A stretch of 64,000 nt of DNA from Prochlorococcus sp. AG-363-O15. Its GTDB lineage: Bacteria; Cyanobacteriota; Cyanobacteriia; PCC-6307; Cyanobiaceae. The position numbers and the translations under genes were made by a program. The stretch is from contig QCFZ01000002.1 of NCBI GenBank assembly GCA_003278255.1, positions 1-64,000 on the forward strand, read 5' to 3'. Shown here piece by piece: positions 43,641 through 53,473 of this stretch (the first letter of the stretch is position 1; each line of letters opens with the position of its first letter). Below the pieces are notes generated by a model. It ran no database searches and was not told where the DNA came from. It saw only the letters and a program-made list of their open reading frames with translations.

Positions 43641-44759
43641 TTAAGTCTTGTCAAGACTCATAAAAACGTTCCAGAATTTCTGCATCTGAGTTTTTGTCCC
43701 AATACTTATACGTAAAGATGCTCCTATAAGATCTTTCCCTTTCATACTCCTAATCAGAATACCTTCTTTGCGTAATTCATTCTCAATTTCTGTTGCATTG
43801 CGTTTGGGCCATATTAAAAAGTAATTTCCGCCTTGCAGATGATGTTTTACGTCATTGATTAAAAGTTGTTCTTGAATCCAATCTCTAGCATCTAAAACCT
43901 GATCAACATAGTGATCTATATACTCCTGATCTTCTAATGCAGCAAATGCAGCAGTTACTGCAAAACTATTTATGTCGTAGGGACCAGTTACACGGCCAAT
44001 ACGATTGACGACTTCTTCGTTGCCAATTGTAAAGCCAAAGCGTAAACCAGCTAGTCCAGCTGTTTTTGCTAATGATCTCAATATTAATAGATTAGGTGTT
44101 TTCTGAAAATCTGCATTTGGTAATGCGCTTTCACCCAGGAATGCTTCATATAGTTCATCAACTACAATTAAAGTCTTTGGAGACATCTCAGCTATTTCAA
44201 GTATTTTTTTGGCTGACAATATTGTGCCTGTAGGGTTATTAGGGTTACAAATGATCAGTATGCCTGGGCTCTGATTTATTAATTCGGCTTTGATTTTCTC
44301 CAAAGGAAAGTTGAATTTAGTTCCTTCATATGGAATCGCGATTATTTCCATGCCTTGCATTTGTGCACATGGGGTGTAATAACCAAATGTTGGATTTGTA
44401 GTAAGCATTTTTTTGCCCTTCTCTCCATATGAATGAAAAATTGCATTTATTGCTGCATCTACTCCATTAAATAATCCAATTTGTGATGCTTCTATAGGTG
44501 CTGCAAGGCCTCTTTTAGTGAGATTTTCTATGACTGCTTCTTTGAGACCGCAATATTCAGGGTATATAGATATATGATTATTAGGTATATCTTTTAATGC
44601 CTTTATTACCTTAGGACTAGGACCAAGTGTATTTTCATTGAAATCAAGGCGAAGCATATCCCTTCGACCTTCTAGAGGTGCTGTATATCCACGCATGTTC
44701 TCTATCTCAATACGTGGAATAGGCCTAAAAGGGTTTAAATTTTTTTTAGTAGGATCCAT
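43641..44759 (-). CDS. hisC: Histidinol-phosphate aminotransferase
   Basis: LRLDFNENTLGPSPKV, IICNPNNPTGTIL, VVDELYEAF, RSLAKTAGLAGLRFGF. Confidence 0.9.
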   Translation of the reverse strand: MDPTKKNLNPFRPIPRIEIENMRGYTAPLEGRRDMLRLDFNENTLGPSPKVIKALKDIPNNHISIYPEYCGLKEAVIENLTKRGLAAPIEASQIGLFNGVDAAINAIFHSYGEKGKKMLTTNPTFGYYTPCAQMQGMEIIAIPYEGTKFNFPLEKIKAELINQSPGILIICNPNNPTGTILSAKKILEIAEMSPKTLIVVDELYEAFLGESALPNADFQKTPNLLILRSLAKTAGLAGLRFGFTIGNEEVVNRIGRVTGPYDINSFAVTAAFAALEDQEYIDHYVDQVLDARDWIQEQLLINDVKHHLQGGNYFLIWPKRNATEIENELRKEGILIRSMKGKDLIGASLRISIGTKTQMQKFWNVFMSLDKT

Positions 44760-46570
44760 TACATCCTCTCTAGGGTGGAGACGCCAAGTAGGTTCATGCC
44801 AAGTTTTAGCGTCTTTGCTGTAAGTTCACATAGTGCCAGACGGCTTGAACGAGAAGGTTCATTTGCCTTTAATACAGAAAGTTGATCATAAAATCTATTG
44901 AAGATTTGACTAAGTTCAAATAAATAGTTGCAAAGACGATTGGGAAGGAGCTCTTCTTCAACTTCCATAATTATTCTGTCGAAATCTAATAATTTTTTTG
45001 CTAATTCCCATTCTTGAGACTTATTGAATTCTATATGATATTCAAGTTTGCCAAATGTTCCTCCTTTCCTAGCAATACCAGCAATACGTACTAATGCATA
45101 TAAAAGATAAGGGGCAGTATTTCCCTGTAGAGAAAGCATTCTATCAAAGCTAAATTGGTAATTTGTAATTCTATTTTGACTTAGATCAGCATACTTAACT
45201 GCGGCCAGACCAACTGTTCTTGAGACGTTTTCAATGAATTCATCACTTTCTTCTCGGCACTCCTCTTTTAATCGATTGCAAAGGTCAATTTTTGCTTTAT
45301 CAACTGCTTCATCTAAAAGATCCCTTAGCTTTACAGTTTCACCTGACCTGGTTTTCAATTTTTTCCCATCTTCTCCCTGTACTAGGCCAAATGGAACATG
45401 CTCAATTTGAGCATTTGCAGGAATCCAGTTTGCAAGTTTTGCTATTCTAAAGACTCCTGCAAAATGATTTGCTTGACCTTCGTCTGTTACATATATCAAA
45501 CGACAAGCTCCATCCCCATGAGGTGAAGTCCTAAATCGATAGCGTATAGCTGCTAAATCAGTAGTTGCATAATTGAAACCCCCATCACTTTTTTGAACAA
45601 TTACAGGTAATGGTTTTCCATTTTTACCTAGAAAGTCTGTGAGAAAAACACATTTAGCCCCTTGATCATTAACTAAGAGGTCTAAGGAATCAAGTTCATC
45701 TACTACCTCTTGTAAGTAAGGATTGTAAAATGATTCTCCTCGTTCAGTGATTTTAATATTTAAATAATCATAGATTTTTTTAAATTCACGCCTTGATTGT
45801 TCGCATAGTAATTTCCATGCTTTAAGAGATGCTTGATCACCGTTTTGTAGTTTAACTACTTCGTTACGTGATTCATCTTTGAAGTTTTTATCTTCATCAA
45901 AGTGTTTCTTTGCCTCTCGATAAAAATTCACTAAGTCTCCAATATTAATAGCATTTGGCTTTGTTAGAACTTCAGGAGCTTTTCTTTTGAGGTTAGTAAT
46001 AAGCATCCCAAACTGAGTACCCCAGTCCCCTACATGATTAAGTCTTAGTACAGAATAACCACGAAATTCTAATACTCTTGCAAGAGAATCACCAATAATG
46101 GTTGAGCGTAGGTGACCTACATGCATTTCTTTGGCAATATTTGGGCTGGAAAAATCAACAATTACTGGGGATACTTTTGTTCTTGAATTAGGCTCTTTAA
46201 CTAAAGGAACACCTAGACGGTCATCAATTAGAAGATTTTTAATTTCCTGAATTATGATTTCATCTTTTAGAGTTAAATTGATGAAACCAGGGCCCGCTAT
46301 TTCTGGTTTCTTGCAAATCTTTAAAAAATCTTGGTTTTTAAGAAGTTCCTCAATAATTGCGTTTGCAATTTCTCTAGGAGGTTGTTTTATTATTTTAGCT
46401 AAAGATAATGCTCCATTGACTTGAAAATCTCCGAACTCAGGTTTACTGGCCGACACCAATTGTGGATCAAGTCTTGATCCGGAGTCACATATTTTTTTTG
46501 AAGATTTAGGAAAAGCATTCTCTAAAGCAACTTGCAGTTGTTCCTTTAAAATCTTAGATAACTTGATCAT
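44759..46570 (-). CDS. argS: Arginyl-tRNA synthetase
   Basis: [65 protein letters not shown]. Confidence 0.97.
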   Translation of the reverse strand: MIKLSKILKEQLQVALENAFPKSSKKICDSGSRLDPQLVSASKPEFGDFQVNGALSLAKIIKQPPREIANAIIEELLKNQDFLKICKKPEIAGPGFINLTLKDEIIIQEIKNLLIDDRLGVPLVKEPNSRTKVSPVIVDFSSPNIAKEMHVGHLRSTIIGDSLARVLEFRGYSVLRLNHVGDWGTQFGMLITNLKRKAPEVLTKPNAINIGDLVNFYREAKKHFDEDKNFKDESRNEVVKLQNGDQASLKAWKLLCEQSRREFKKIYDYLNIKITERGESFYNPYLQEVVDELDSLDLLVNDQGAKCVFLTDFLGKNGKPLPVIVQKSDGGFNYATTDLAAIRYRFRTSPHGDGACRLIYVTDEGQANHFAGVFRIAKLANWIPANAQIEHVPFGLVQGEDGKKLKTRSGETVKLRDLLDEAVDKAKIDLCNRLKEECREESDEFIENVSRTVGLAAVKYADLSQNRITNYQFSFDRMLSLQGNTAPYLLYALVRIAGIARKGGTFGKLEYHIEFNKSQEWELAKKLLDFDRIIMEVEEELLPNRLCNYLFELSQIFNRFYDQLSVLKANEPSRSSRLALCELTAKTLKLGMNLLGVSTLERM

Positions 46571-46609
46571 GGTTCATCATTCAGTTGTTTTCAAATAAAT
46601 GGGAAATTA

Positions 46610-47497
46610 TTATTCAGAATCTTTTTGATGGCTAGTTTCAATTCTCATGCTTAAGTCAATCCAGTGGCTGCGAGATATTGGCGCACTAGTCGAAATTAGA
46701 TCGATCCCTGTGGCTGCATAGGCTTTCAAATTCATAGGATTAATCCCTGAAGCTTCCAGCACAATTGGCTTGGATTCACCATTGTGTTTTTTGGTTGATG
46801 AGATTGTTCGTAATTGTGGAACTAGCCTATGCAAAACTTCAGGAGGTATCTCATCTAGAAGGACGCCGTCTGCACCTGCGATAACGGCTTCTATAGCTTG
46901 TTGAGGGGTCTCAGCTTCCACAATGATTTTGCTAGTCCAAGGTGCTTTTGTTCTAACAGCTCGGACGGCGCTTGATATATTTCCTGCACATTCGATATGG
47001 TTTTCTTTAATCATTGCCGCATCATCAAGTCCTAATCTGTGATTGATTCCTCCTCCACATCGGATCGCGTATTTTTCGAAAATGCGTAACCCTGGGGTTG
47101 TTTTTCGGGTGTCTGCAAGTTGCACTCCAGTGCCTTTTAGTTCTGCTACGAGCTTTGCTGTTGTTGTTGCAATTCCGGACAGATGCATTGCAATGTTTAA
47201 AGCTGATCGCTCTCCTGCTAAAAGAGAGCTGGCAGGTCCATGTAGTTTTAAAATTTTTTGATTGGCCGCAAATAATTCCCCATCTTTTAGTAGCAAATCA
47301 ATGTGGACGGATTGATCAAGTCGCTTAAAGAGGTGCTTGACTACTTCTCCGCCGCAGAAAACCCCTTTGTGCTTGGCTGTCCAATTGGCGGAACAGAAGT
47401 CGTTGTGAGTTGCTGCTGCTGTTAAATCTCCCCGCCCCAAATCTTCATCAAGCCATAGGTCCAATAGATGATTAACTGAAGGAGTAAGTAGATTCAC
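46610..47497 (-). CDS. nadC: Nicotinate-nucleotide pyrophosphorylase (carboxylating)
   Basis: DEDLGRGDLTA, SALNIAMHLSGIAT, LADTRKTTPGLRIFEKYAIRCGGGINHRLGLDDAAMIKENH. Confidence 0.97.
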   Translation of the reverse strand: MNLLTPSVNHLLDLWLDEDLGRGDLTAAATHNDFCSANWTAKHKGVFCGGEVVKHLFKRLDQSVHIDLLLKDGELFAANQKILKLHGPASSLLAGERSALNIAMHLSGIATTTAKLVAELKGTGVQLADTRKTTPGLRIFEKYAIRCGGGINHRLGLDDAAMIKENHIECAGNISSAVRAVRTKAPWTSKIIVEAETPQQAIEAVIAGADGVLLDEIPPEVLHRLVPQLRTISSTKKHNGESKPIVLEASGINPMNLKAYAATGIDLISTSAPISRSHWIDLSMRIETSHQKDSE

Positions 47498-47572
47498 GAT
47501 TTTTGGGAGATTGAGAGAGAGTTGTAAATCAGCCTATTCATGAATATTGACTGATTTAGATCATGCAAGGCT

Positions 47573-49018
47573 TTATTTTCCAATACAGAAGCGTGAAAAA
47601 ATCTTATCTAAAACGGCTTCGGTGATTTCTGCTCCAGTTATCTCACCTAAGTGATGAATTGCTTGTCTTAAATCAATTGTCCAGAAATCCCAAGGTAGTT
47701 CTTGATCTGCTACTTCCTTCATATTCTCTAAGGCTGCCGCCGCTAATGTTGCTAAATCTCTTTGCCTTTCATTTAGAGCTGCAACAATATCGTTTGTAGT
47801 GCTGGCTCCACATATATCTAGCAAGGCATCAATCAGATCTGCTTCGCCTTTTCCAGTTAATGCACTAAAAACAACCTTTGGTGAAATATGATTGACTCTT
47901 GTTAGAAAAGAATCATTTGCTTTGTAATTTTTTAAATCCGCTTTATTTCCAATAAATAGCTTTGGTATTTTTTCGGGAATGTTTGCAAGTAATGCTTGGT
48001 CCTCATCTTGCCAACCCTGAGAGATATCAAAAACAACTAAGATAATATCTGCTGTTAATAATGCCTTATTACTTCTGGCTATACCAATTTTTTCTATTGC
48101 ATCTTCTGTAGTTCGAATCCCTGCTGTATCAAGAAGCATTATTGGAATTCCTTTCAAAATAATCTCGCTTTCAAGGATGTCTCTAGTGGTTCCAGGCAAA
48201 TCGGTTACTATTGCCTTTTCAGAATGACTTAGTCGATTTAATAACGAGCTCTTCCCTACATTAGGCCTGCCAATGATAACTATTTTTAGACCATTCCTTA
48301 GGTAAGACTGTCTATTAGACTCTTCAACTAAAGCTTTAAGATCTAATTTTACATTTAAAATCTCTTGCAATAGATTTTCCCCATCAAGAAGTGGTAGTTC
48401 ATCTTCAAAGTCGACTCTGGCTTCAATTTCACTTAGATAATCTATAAGCTTGTCTCTTAACTTTGTGATGCGATTTTGTATTCCTCCGTCTAACCCAGCC
48501 ATTGCTAATTGAGCCGCTTTTTGACTTCTTGCTGCTATTAGCTCACTGATAGCTTCAGCTTGAGTTAAATCAATACGTCCATTAAGAACTGCTCTTTGAC
48601 TGAATTCCCCAGGTAAGGCCCGTCTTACACCACTTTGTTTGAGTACTTGTTCTAAAACTCGTTGAACAGTAATTAATCCACCATGGCATTGGATCTCTAT
48701 TACATCTTCACCTGTGAAACTGCGAGGAGCTTTCATGATTAACACCAAAACTTCGTCTATCCTTTCTTTTCCGTTTGCATCTAATACATGTCCATATAAC
48801 AAACGATGGCTTTCCCATATTTGTGATCCTGGAGTTAAAACAACCTTTTGAGCAGTTTGTATTGCTTTAGGTCCTGACACTCTTACAACAGCAATACCTC
48901 CCTGCCCTGATGCGATGGCTGTTGCAATTGCAGCAATTGTTTCTTCGTTTGTTGAGGACAAGGTCATCGACAGAAAAACCTCACTTTTCTTACGATTAAT
49001 TCCAGTCTGTATTGCCAC
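47573..49018 (-). CDS. mnmE: tRNA modification GTPase MnmE
   Basis: ETIAAIATAIASGQGGIAVVRVSG, GRPNVGKSSLLN, DLPGTTRD, C-terminal FSRFCIGK. Confidence 0.97.
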   Translation of the reverse strand: MAIQTGINRKKSEVFLSMTLSSTNEETIAAIATAIASGQGGIAVVRVSGPKAIQTAQKVVLTPGSQIWESHRLLYGHVLDANGKERIDEVLVLIMKAPRSFTGEDVIEIQCHGGLITVQRVLEQVLKQSGVRRALPGEFSQRAVLNGRIDLTQAEAISELIAARSQKAAQLAMAGLDGGIQNRITKLRDKLIDYLSEIEARVDFEDELPLLDGENLLQEILNVKLDLKALVEESNRQSYLRNGLKIVIIGRPNVGKSSLLNRLSHSEKAIVTDLPGTTRDILESEIILKGIPIMLLDTAGIRTTEDAIEKIGIARSNKALLTADIILVVFDISQGWQDEDQALLANIPEKIPKLFIGNKADLKNYKANDSFLTRVNHISPKVVFSALTGKGEADLIDALLDICGASTTNDIVAALNERQRDLATLAAAALENMKEVADQELPWDFWTIDLRQAIHHLGEITGAEITEAVLDKIFSRFCIGK

Positions 49019-49036
49019 TGCTAAAGAGGTTGCTTA

Positions 49037-49501
49037 ATGGTTCAATTCCTCATAGTGGCTTTGAATTTATTTAGGAGATGGTTCATTTGGTTGTGGCAGC
49101 AAGAAGGTAGTCCTGGGAATAGGGCTAGGGGACTGGCAGTAGGTATTTTTTGCGGCTGTTTTCCTTTTTTTGGGTTGCAAACATTTTTGGGTATAGTTCT
49201 TGCAACTGTAGTAAAAGGGAATCAGTTGCTTGCAGTTGCAGGTACATGGGTGAGTAATCCATTGACTTATTTGCCACTTTATTGGTTTAACTATTTTATA
49301 GGTAGTTTAATTCTTGGCAAAGAATTGAATATGTCGGAGGCTGTTGAGTTTAATTTGGCAGAGATGTGGAATTCTGGATGGTTATTTATTACTAAACTAT
49401 TGCTAGGTTCATTGGTTGTAGGAATGATTTCTTCATTAGTAATTGGAATAACAGCTTTTATACTTCTTCGCCAGAAGTCAAAGCATTCTATAATAGACTA
49501 A
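49037..49501 (+). CDS. DUF2062-like membrane protein
   Basis: EGSPGNRARGLAVGIFCGCFPFFGLQTFLGIVLATVVKGNQLLAVAGTWVSNPLTYLPLYWFNYFIGSLILG. Confidence 0.85.
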   Translation: MVQFLIVALNLFRRWFIWLWQQEGSPGNRARGLAVGIFCGCFPFFGLQTFLGIVLATVVKGNQLLAVAGTWVSNPLTYLPLYWFNYFIGSLILGKELNMSEAVEFNLAEMWNSGWLFITKLLLGSLVVGMISSLVIGITAFILLRQKSKHSIID

Positions 49502-49550
49502 AATATTAATGAATCTAGACTCAATTAAGTTTTTATTTATACTCTAGTGT

Positions 49551-51047
49551 TTAGCTAATACTTGTAATTTCTAGCCATTTTTCAAAAGGCTCCCAATTGT
49601 CATTGGCTTCTATCTTGTTCCAGATTTGTTCAATTATTTTTCTTGTAGGAGTTTGAGGGAGATTCCATCTTTTTAATCTTGTTGCAGTATTTGATATCTC
49701 TCTACCTTCTTTTTCTTGACATTTATTTTGTTCGTGCCACCATAGATCTCTCCAAGTTGTCCAAGCTTTTTTTTGCGGTTCATTTTTGCTGAATGACATT
49801 GGATTAAGAGATTCAGGCTCATAAGGTAATCCGTGAGTATTAATTTCTTTTGTTAATTCAGTAAAGAACTCTCCATATTCTATTTTCCAGGAACTTAGTA
49901 GCTCTAGTGTTGCTTTTATTATTTGGAATCTTGTATCCTTATTTATTAGCATACTTTTACCTTGATCTTCTAAATCTATAGGAAATCCTAATCGCCTCAG
50001 AATAAAATTCTCATAATGGTTTTTATAAACTTCTGGAAATTTTCCTAGACTATTTACCATTTCTTTGCGAGGTATTATCATTGCAAATGGTTCTTGAAGC
50101 AATTGAAGATTATCATGACATATTGCTGGTTGATTACCATAACAATAAAGGCCAGTTTGGTCAAAATAAGCAGCTGTAAAATTATAGTTAAATTCTTCAA
50201 TGAAAGCAAAGGGTCCATAGTCGAAGCTTTCGCCAACGAGGGACATGTTGTCAGTATTTAGCACTCCATGAGTAAAGCCTGAACCCATCCATTCCGCTGC
50301 TAGTTTCGCTGTATTTTCTACTATCGCTGAATATAAATCTACGATTTTATTTTTAACATAATTATAATCATTTCTATTTTGCATTGAATATTTGGATTGA
50401 ATTGATGGATAATAAACTAAAACTATGTGACGCAATAATTTTTCGATGAGTTTTTGATCTCTTAAATAAAGTAATCTTTCACATGTCCCAAAGCGTAGAT
50501 GTGTATGGGCCATTCGAACCATAACAGAACTCCGGGTGGGTGAAGGTTCATCCCCTCTCCAAAGTTTTTCTCCAGTTTCGATTAAAGAAAGAATCCTACT
50601 TGTGTTTACTCCTAATCGTTTTAAAGCTTCACTTGCAATTATTTCTCTAATTCCTCCTTTAAGAGTTAGCTTGCCATCACCTCCTCTACTCCAAGGTGTT
50701 TGACCAGATCCTTTTGTGCCAAGATCTTGTAATTTCCCATAACGATCCCGGATTTGGGCATAAAGAAAACCGCGGCCATCACCTAGTAGAGGATTATAGT
50801 TTCCAAATTGATATCCATGATATCTAAGAGCAAGTAATGGGTGCCGATCTTTAAAAGCTCCAAAGGCTTCTTCAAAATGTTGATCCTTGACAGTATTAGG
50901 TTTAACACCTAATTGTTCAAGAAGAGCGTCGTTGCGAAATCTTAGCTTTGTTAATGGAAATTTTGTTGCCTCAACCACATCCCAATAAGAATCACCTAAA
51001 CTTTCTATTGAAGGTTCAAATGGAAGTGAAAGGAGGGGGTTACTCAA
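49551..51047 (-). CDS. selO: SelO/YdiU family (UPF0061) pseudokinase-fold protein adenylyltransferase
   Basis: YHGYQFGNYNPLLGDGRGFLYAQI, KGSGQTPWSRGGDGKLTLKGGIREIIASEAL, GFTHGVLNTDNMSLVGESFDYGPFAFIE. Confidence 0.93.
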   Translation of the reverse strand: MSNPLLSLPFEPSIESLGDSYWDVVEATKFPLTKLRFRNDALLEQLGVKPNTVKDQHFEEAFGAFKDRHPLLALRYHGYQFGNYNPLLGDGRGFLYAQIRDRYGKLQDLGTKGSGQTPWSRGGDGKLTLKGGIREIIASEALKRLGVNTSRILSLIETGEKLWRGDEPSPTRSSVMVRMAHTHLRFGTCERLLYLRDQKLIEKLLRHIVLVYYPSIQSKYSMQNRNDYNYVKNKIVDLYSAIVENTAKLAAEWMGSGFTHGVLNTDNMSLVGESFDYGPFAFIEEFNYNFTAAYFDQTGLYCYGNQPAICHDNLQLLQEPFAMIIPRKEMVNSLGKFPEVYKNHYENFILRRLGFPIDLEDQGKSMLINKDTRFQIIKATLELLSSWKIEYGEFFTELTKEINTHGLPYEPESLNPMSFSKNEPQKKAWTTWRDLWWHEQNKCQEKEGREISNTATRLKRWNLPQTPTRKIIEQIWNKIEANDNWEPFEKWLEITSIS

Positions 51048-51099
51048 CTGGAAGAGAGTTTATTTTGAGCTTAGATTATTATCTAGGCAATTGCATGCC

Positions 51100-53430
51100 C
51101 TAGCTAAGGCTTGTACGAGCGATATCAATAACATCTGCCATTGTTCTAATTTGATCTATTGTTTTTATTAATTGCCTGGAATTATTTAATTCTATGCGTA
51201 AATCAATTATAGCTGGTTTGTCATAGGCAGTTTTGACACGTGCATCACTAACATTAATGCGACTATCTGATAGTCGCATTAATATGTCCTTAAGAATCCC
51301 AACTCGATCAATTACTTCAATTCTTAATTGAACAGTAAATCTTTGATTTTTTGTTGATTCATCTTTGTTCCATTTAACGGGTAATCTTCTTTCTGTTGGA
51401 ATTAAAGAAATGTTCCCGCAATCTTCCCGATGAATAGTAATTCCATGATTTCCTAAAGCTACAGTTCCTACTATTTGTTCACCAGGTAGTGGGCTACAGC
51501 ATCCACCTAGGCGATAGTCTAGGCCTTCTACTCCAACAATAGGTGTTCCTTCCTTGGTGCGAGACGATGCTTGATTTTGCTCTGCTTTGGAAGCTAGTTT
51601 TTTGGCCACTTCAGCATTTTCTGGTGGTGGCTCCTGGCTAATACTTTGTAGTCGTACTTCTTCTCTTAAACGATTTAAAACTTGTTGTAACGTTAGGGCA
51701 CCAAAACCGAGTCCAGCCAGTAAATCTTCAGTTGTTTGTAAATTGCATCTTTGTGCAACTTTTGTCATTGCTTCACTATTTAGTAAGGCATCAAGACCAT
51801 TTCTTCCTAATTCACGTTGCAAAAGCTCTTTTCCTCTTTCAATAGTTTCCTCCCGATGACTTTTTTTGTACCATTGACGAATGCGATTACGGGCTGTTGG
51901 TGTTGCGACAAAATTCAACCAATCAAGACTTGGATGTGAAGTCTTATTGGTTAGAATCTGTACAAAATCACCATTATTCAAAGTAGTTGATAAAGGACAA
52001 AGTCGATCATTTACCCTCGTTCCGTGACAATGATTACCTATCTCAGAGTGTATTCGATAGGCAAAATCTACAGCTGTTGATCCTTTCCTTAGGCCTACAA
52101 CATCACCTTTGGGCGTAAAAACGAAAACTTCTTCATCAAATAAATCTTCTTTGATTGATGCGAGGTAATCATTATGATCATCATTGCCTCCTTCCTGTTG
52201 CCATTCAACTAATTGCCTCAACCAATTGAAACGCTCTGTATCTCCAGAAGCAGGAGATCCACCTTCTTTATATTTCCAATGTGCAGCTATTCCAAATTCA
52301 GCTACCCGATGCATTTCCTGTGTACGAATTTGTACTTCTATAGGCCTATGCCTACCAATAACAGCTGTATGAAGTGATTGATAACCATTGGGTTTAGGTA
52401 GACCTATGTAATCTTTAAACCTTCCAGGAATAGGACGAAAAGTATCATGAACAACGGCTAGTGCTCTATAGCAACTTTCTAGATTTGGGGCAATTATTCT
52501 TAAGGCTGCAACGTCAAAAATCTCATGAAATGCTTTTTGTTGTCGTTGCATTTTGCTCCAAATACCATACAAATGTTTTGGCCTCCCACTGATTTCACAG
52601 CTTTCTAACCCAGTGGAAATTAGTCGATCTGTAAGTAATTGTTTGGTCTTGGCTAGGCGTTCTTCGCGCTCACTACGTTTACTCGCTACTTGTTGTTGAA
52701 TTTCTCGAAAAGCTTCTGGTTCAAGAAGCTTGAAGGCCAAATCTTCAAGTTCCCATTTGAATCGACCAATCCCTAATCGATTAGCCAAAGGTGCATATAT
52801 CTCACGAGTTTCTTTTGCAATGCGCTGTTGTTTTTCAGTTTGTAGTGCACTAATGGTCCGCATATTATGAAGTCTGTCAGCGAGTTTCACAAGAACTACG
52901 CGTATGTCACTAGCCATTGCTAGAAACATTTTCCTTAGATTCTCAGCCTGTGCTTCAGTGCGATTTGTAAAATTAATTCCTCCTAATTTGGTTACACCTT
53001 CTACTAATGCTTTTACTTCAGACCCGAAATAACCTTCTAGTTGTTCAGGAGTTACATCTGTATCTTCTACTACGTCATGAAGGAAGCCCGCGGCAATGAC
53101 GCTTGGACTTGCACCAATATCACGCAATAAGTTTGCAACTGCTATTGGATGCATTATGTAGGGCTCGCCGCTTGCACGAAATTGACCTTCATGAAGTTGA
53201 AAGGCCAAATCAAAAGCTGAAACTAGTAATGACTCCGCATCTGTGGGGCAACTTTGCCCTATGCCAGGAGGGATTTGTTCAACACAGTTGATCAACCATT
53301 CAGGCAACGGAACTCCGTAATCAGCAGTTGTGCCTATGGGAGTTGATCGAAGTTGAGGAATGCCGGCCAGGAGGGGATCACAGACCGTGTCGGTCTGGTT
53401 TGAATCAGGTGCAGAGGTTGCATTAAGCAT
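51100..53430 (-). CDS. (p)ppGpp synthetase/hydrolase RelA/SpoT
   Basis: HD domain AAGFLHDVVEDTD, synthetase domain DYIGLPKPNGYQSLHTAV, TGS and ACT domains. Confidence 0.96.
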   Translation of the reverse strand: MLNATSAPDSNQTDTVCDPLLAGIPQLRSTPIGTTADYGVPLPEWLINCVEQIPPGIGQSCPTDAESLLVSAFDLAFQLHEGQFRASGEPYIMHPIAVANLLRDIGASPSVIAAGFLHDVVEDTDVTPEQLEGYFGSEVKALVEGVTKLGGINFTNRTEAQAENLRKMFLAMASDIRVVLVKLADRLHNMRTISALQTEKQQRIAKETREIYAPLANRLGIGRFKWELEDLAFKLLEPEAFREIQQQVASKRSEREERLAKTKQLLTDRLISTGLESCEISGRPKHLYGIWSKMQRQQKAFHEIFDVAALRIIAPNLESCYRALAVVHDTFRPIPGRFKDYIGLPKPNGYQSLHTAVIGRHRPIEVQIRTQEMHRVAEFGIAAHWKYKEGGSPASGDTERFNWLRQLVEWQQEGGNDDHNDYLASIKEDLFDEEVFVFTPKGDVVGLRKGSTAVDFAYRIHSEIGNHCHGTRVNDRLCPLSTTLNNGDFVQILTNKTSHPSLDWLNFVATPTARNRIRQWYKKSHREETIERGKELLQRELGRNGLDALLNSEAMTKVAQRCNLQTTEDLLAGLGFGALTLQQVLNRLREEVRLQSISQEPPPENAEVAKKLASKAEQNQASSRTKEGTPIVGVEGLDYRLGGCCSPLPGEQIVGTVALGNHGITIHREDCGNISLIPTERRLPVKWNKDESTKNQRFTVQLRIEVIDRVGILKDILMRLSDSRINVSDARVKTAYDKPAIIDLRIELNNSRQLIKTIDQIRTMADVIDIARTSLS

Positions 53431-53473
53431 CCGGCTTAGCTGATTAATCCATGGTATTCATGCATAAGCACAC

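Noticed and set aside
48105-48130. T-loop-like GTTCGAATCCC in mnmE
   Set aside because: Inside mnmE GTPase domain coding sequence; no cloverleaf.
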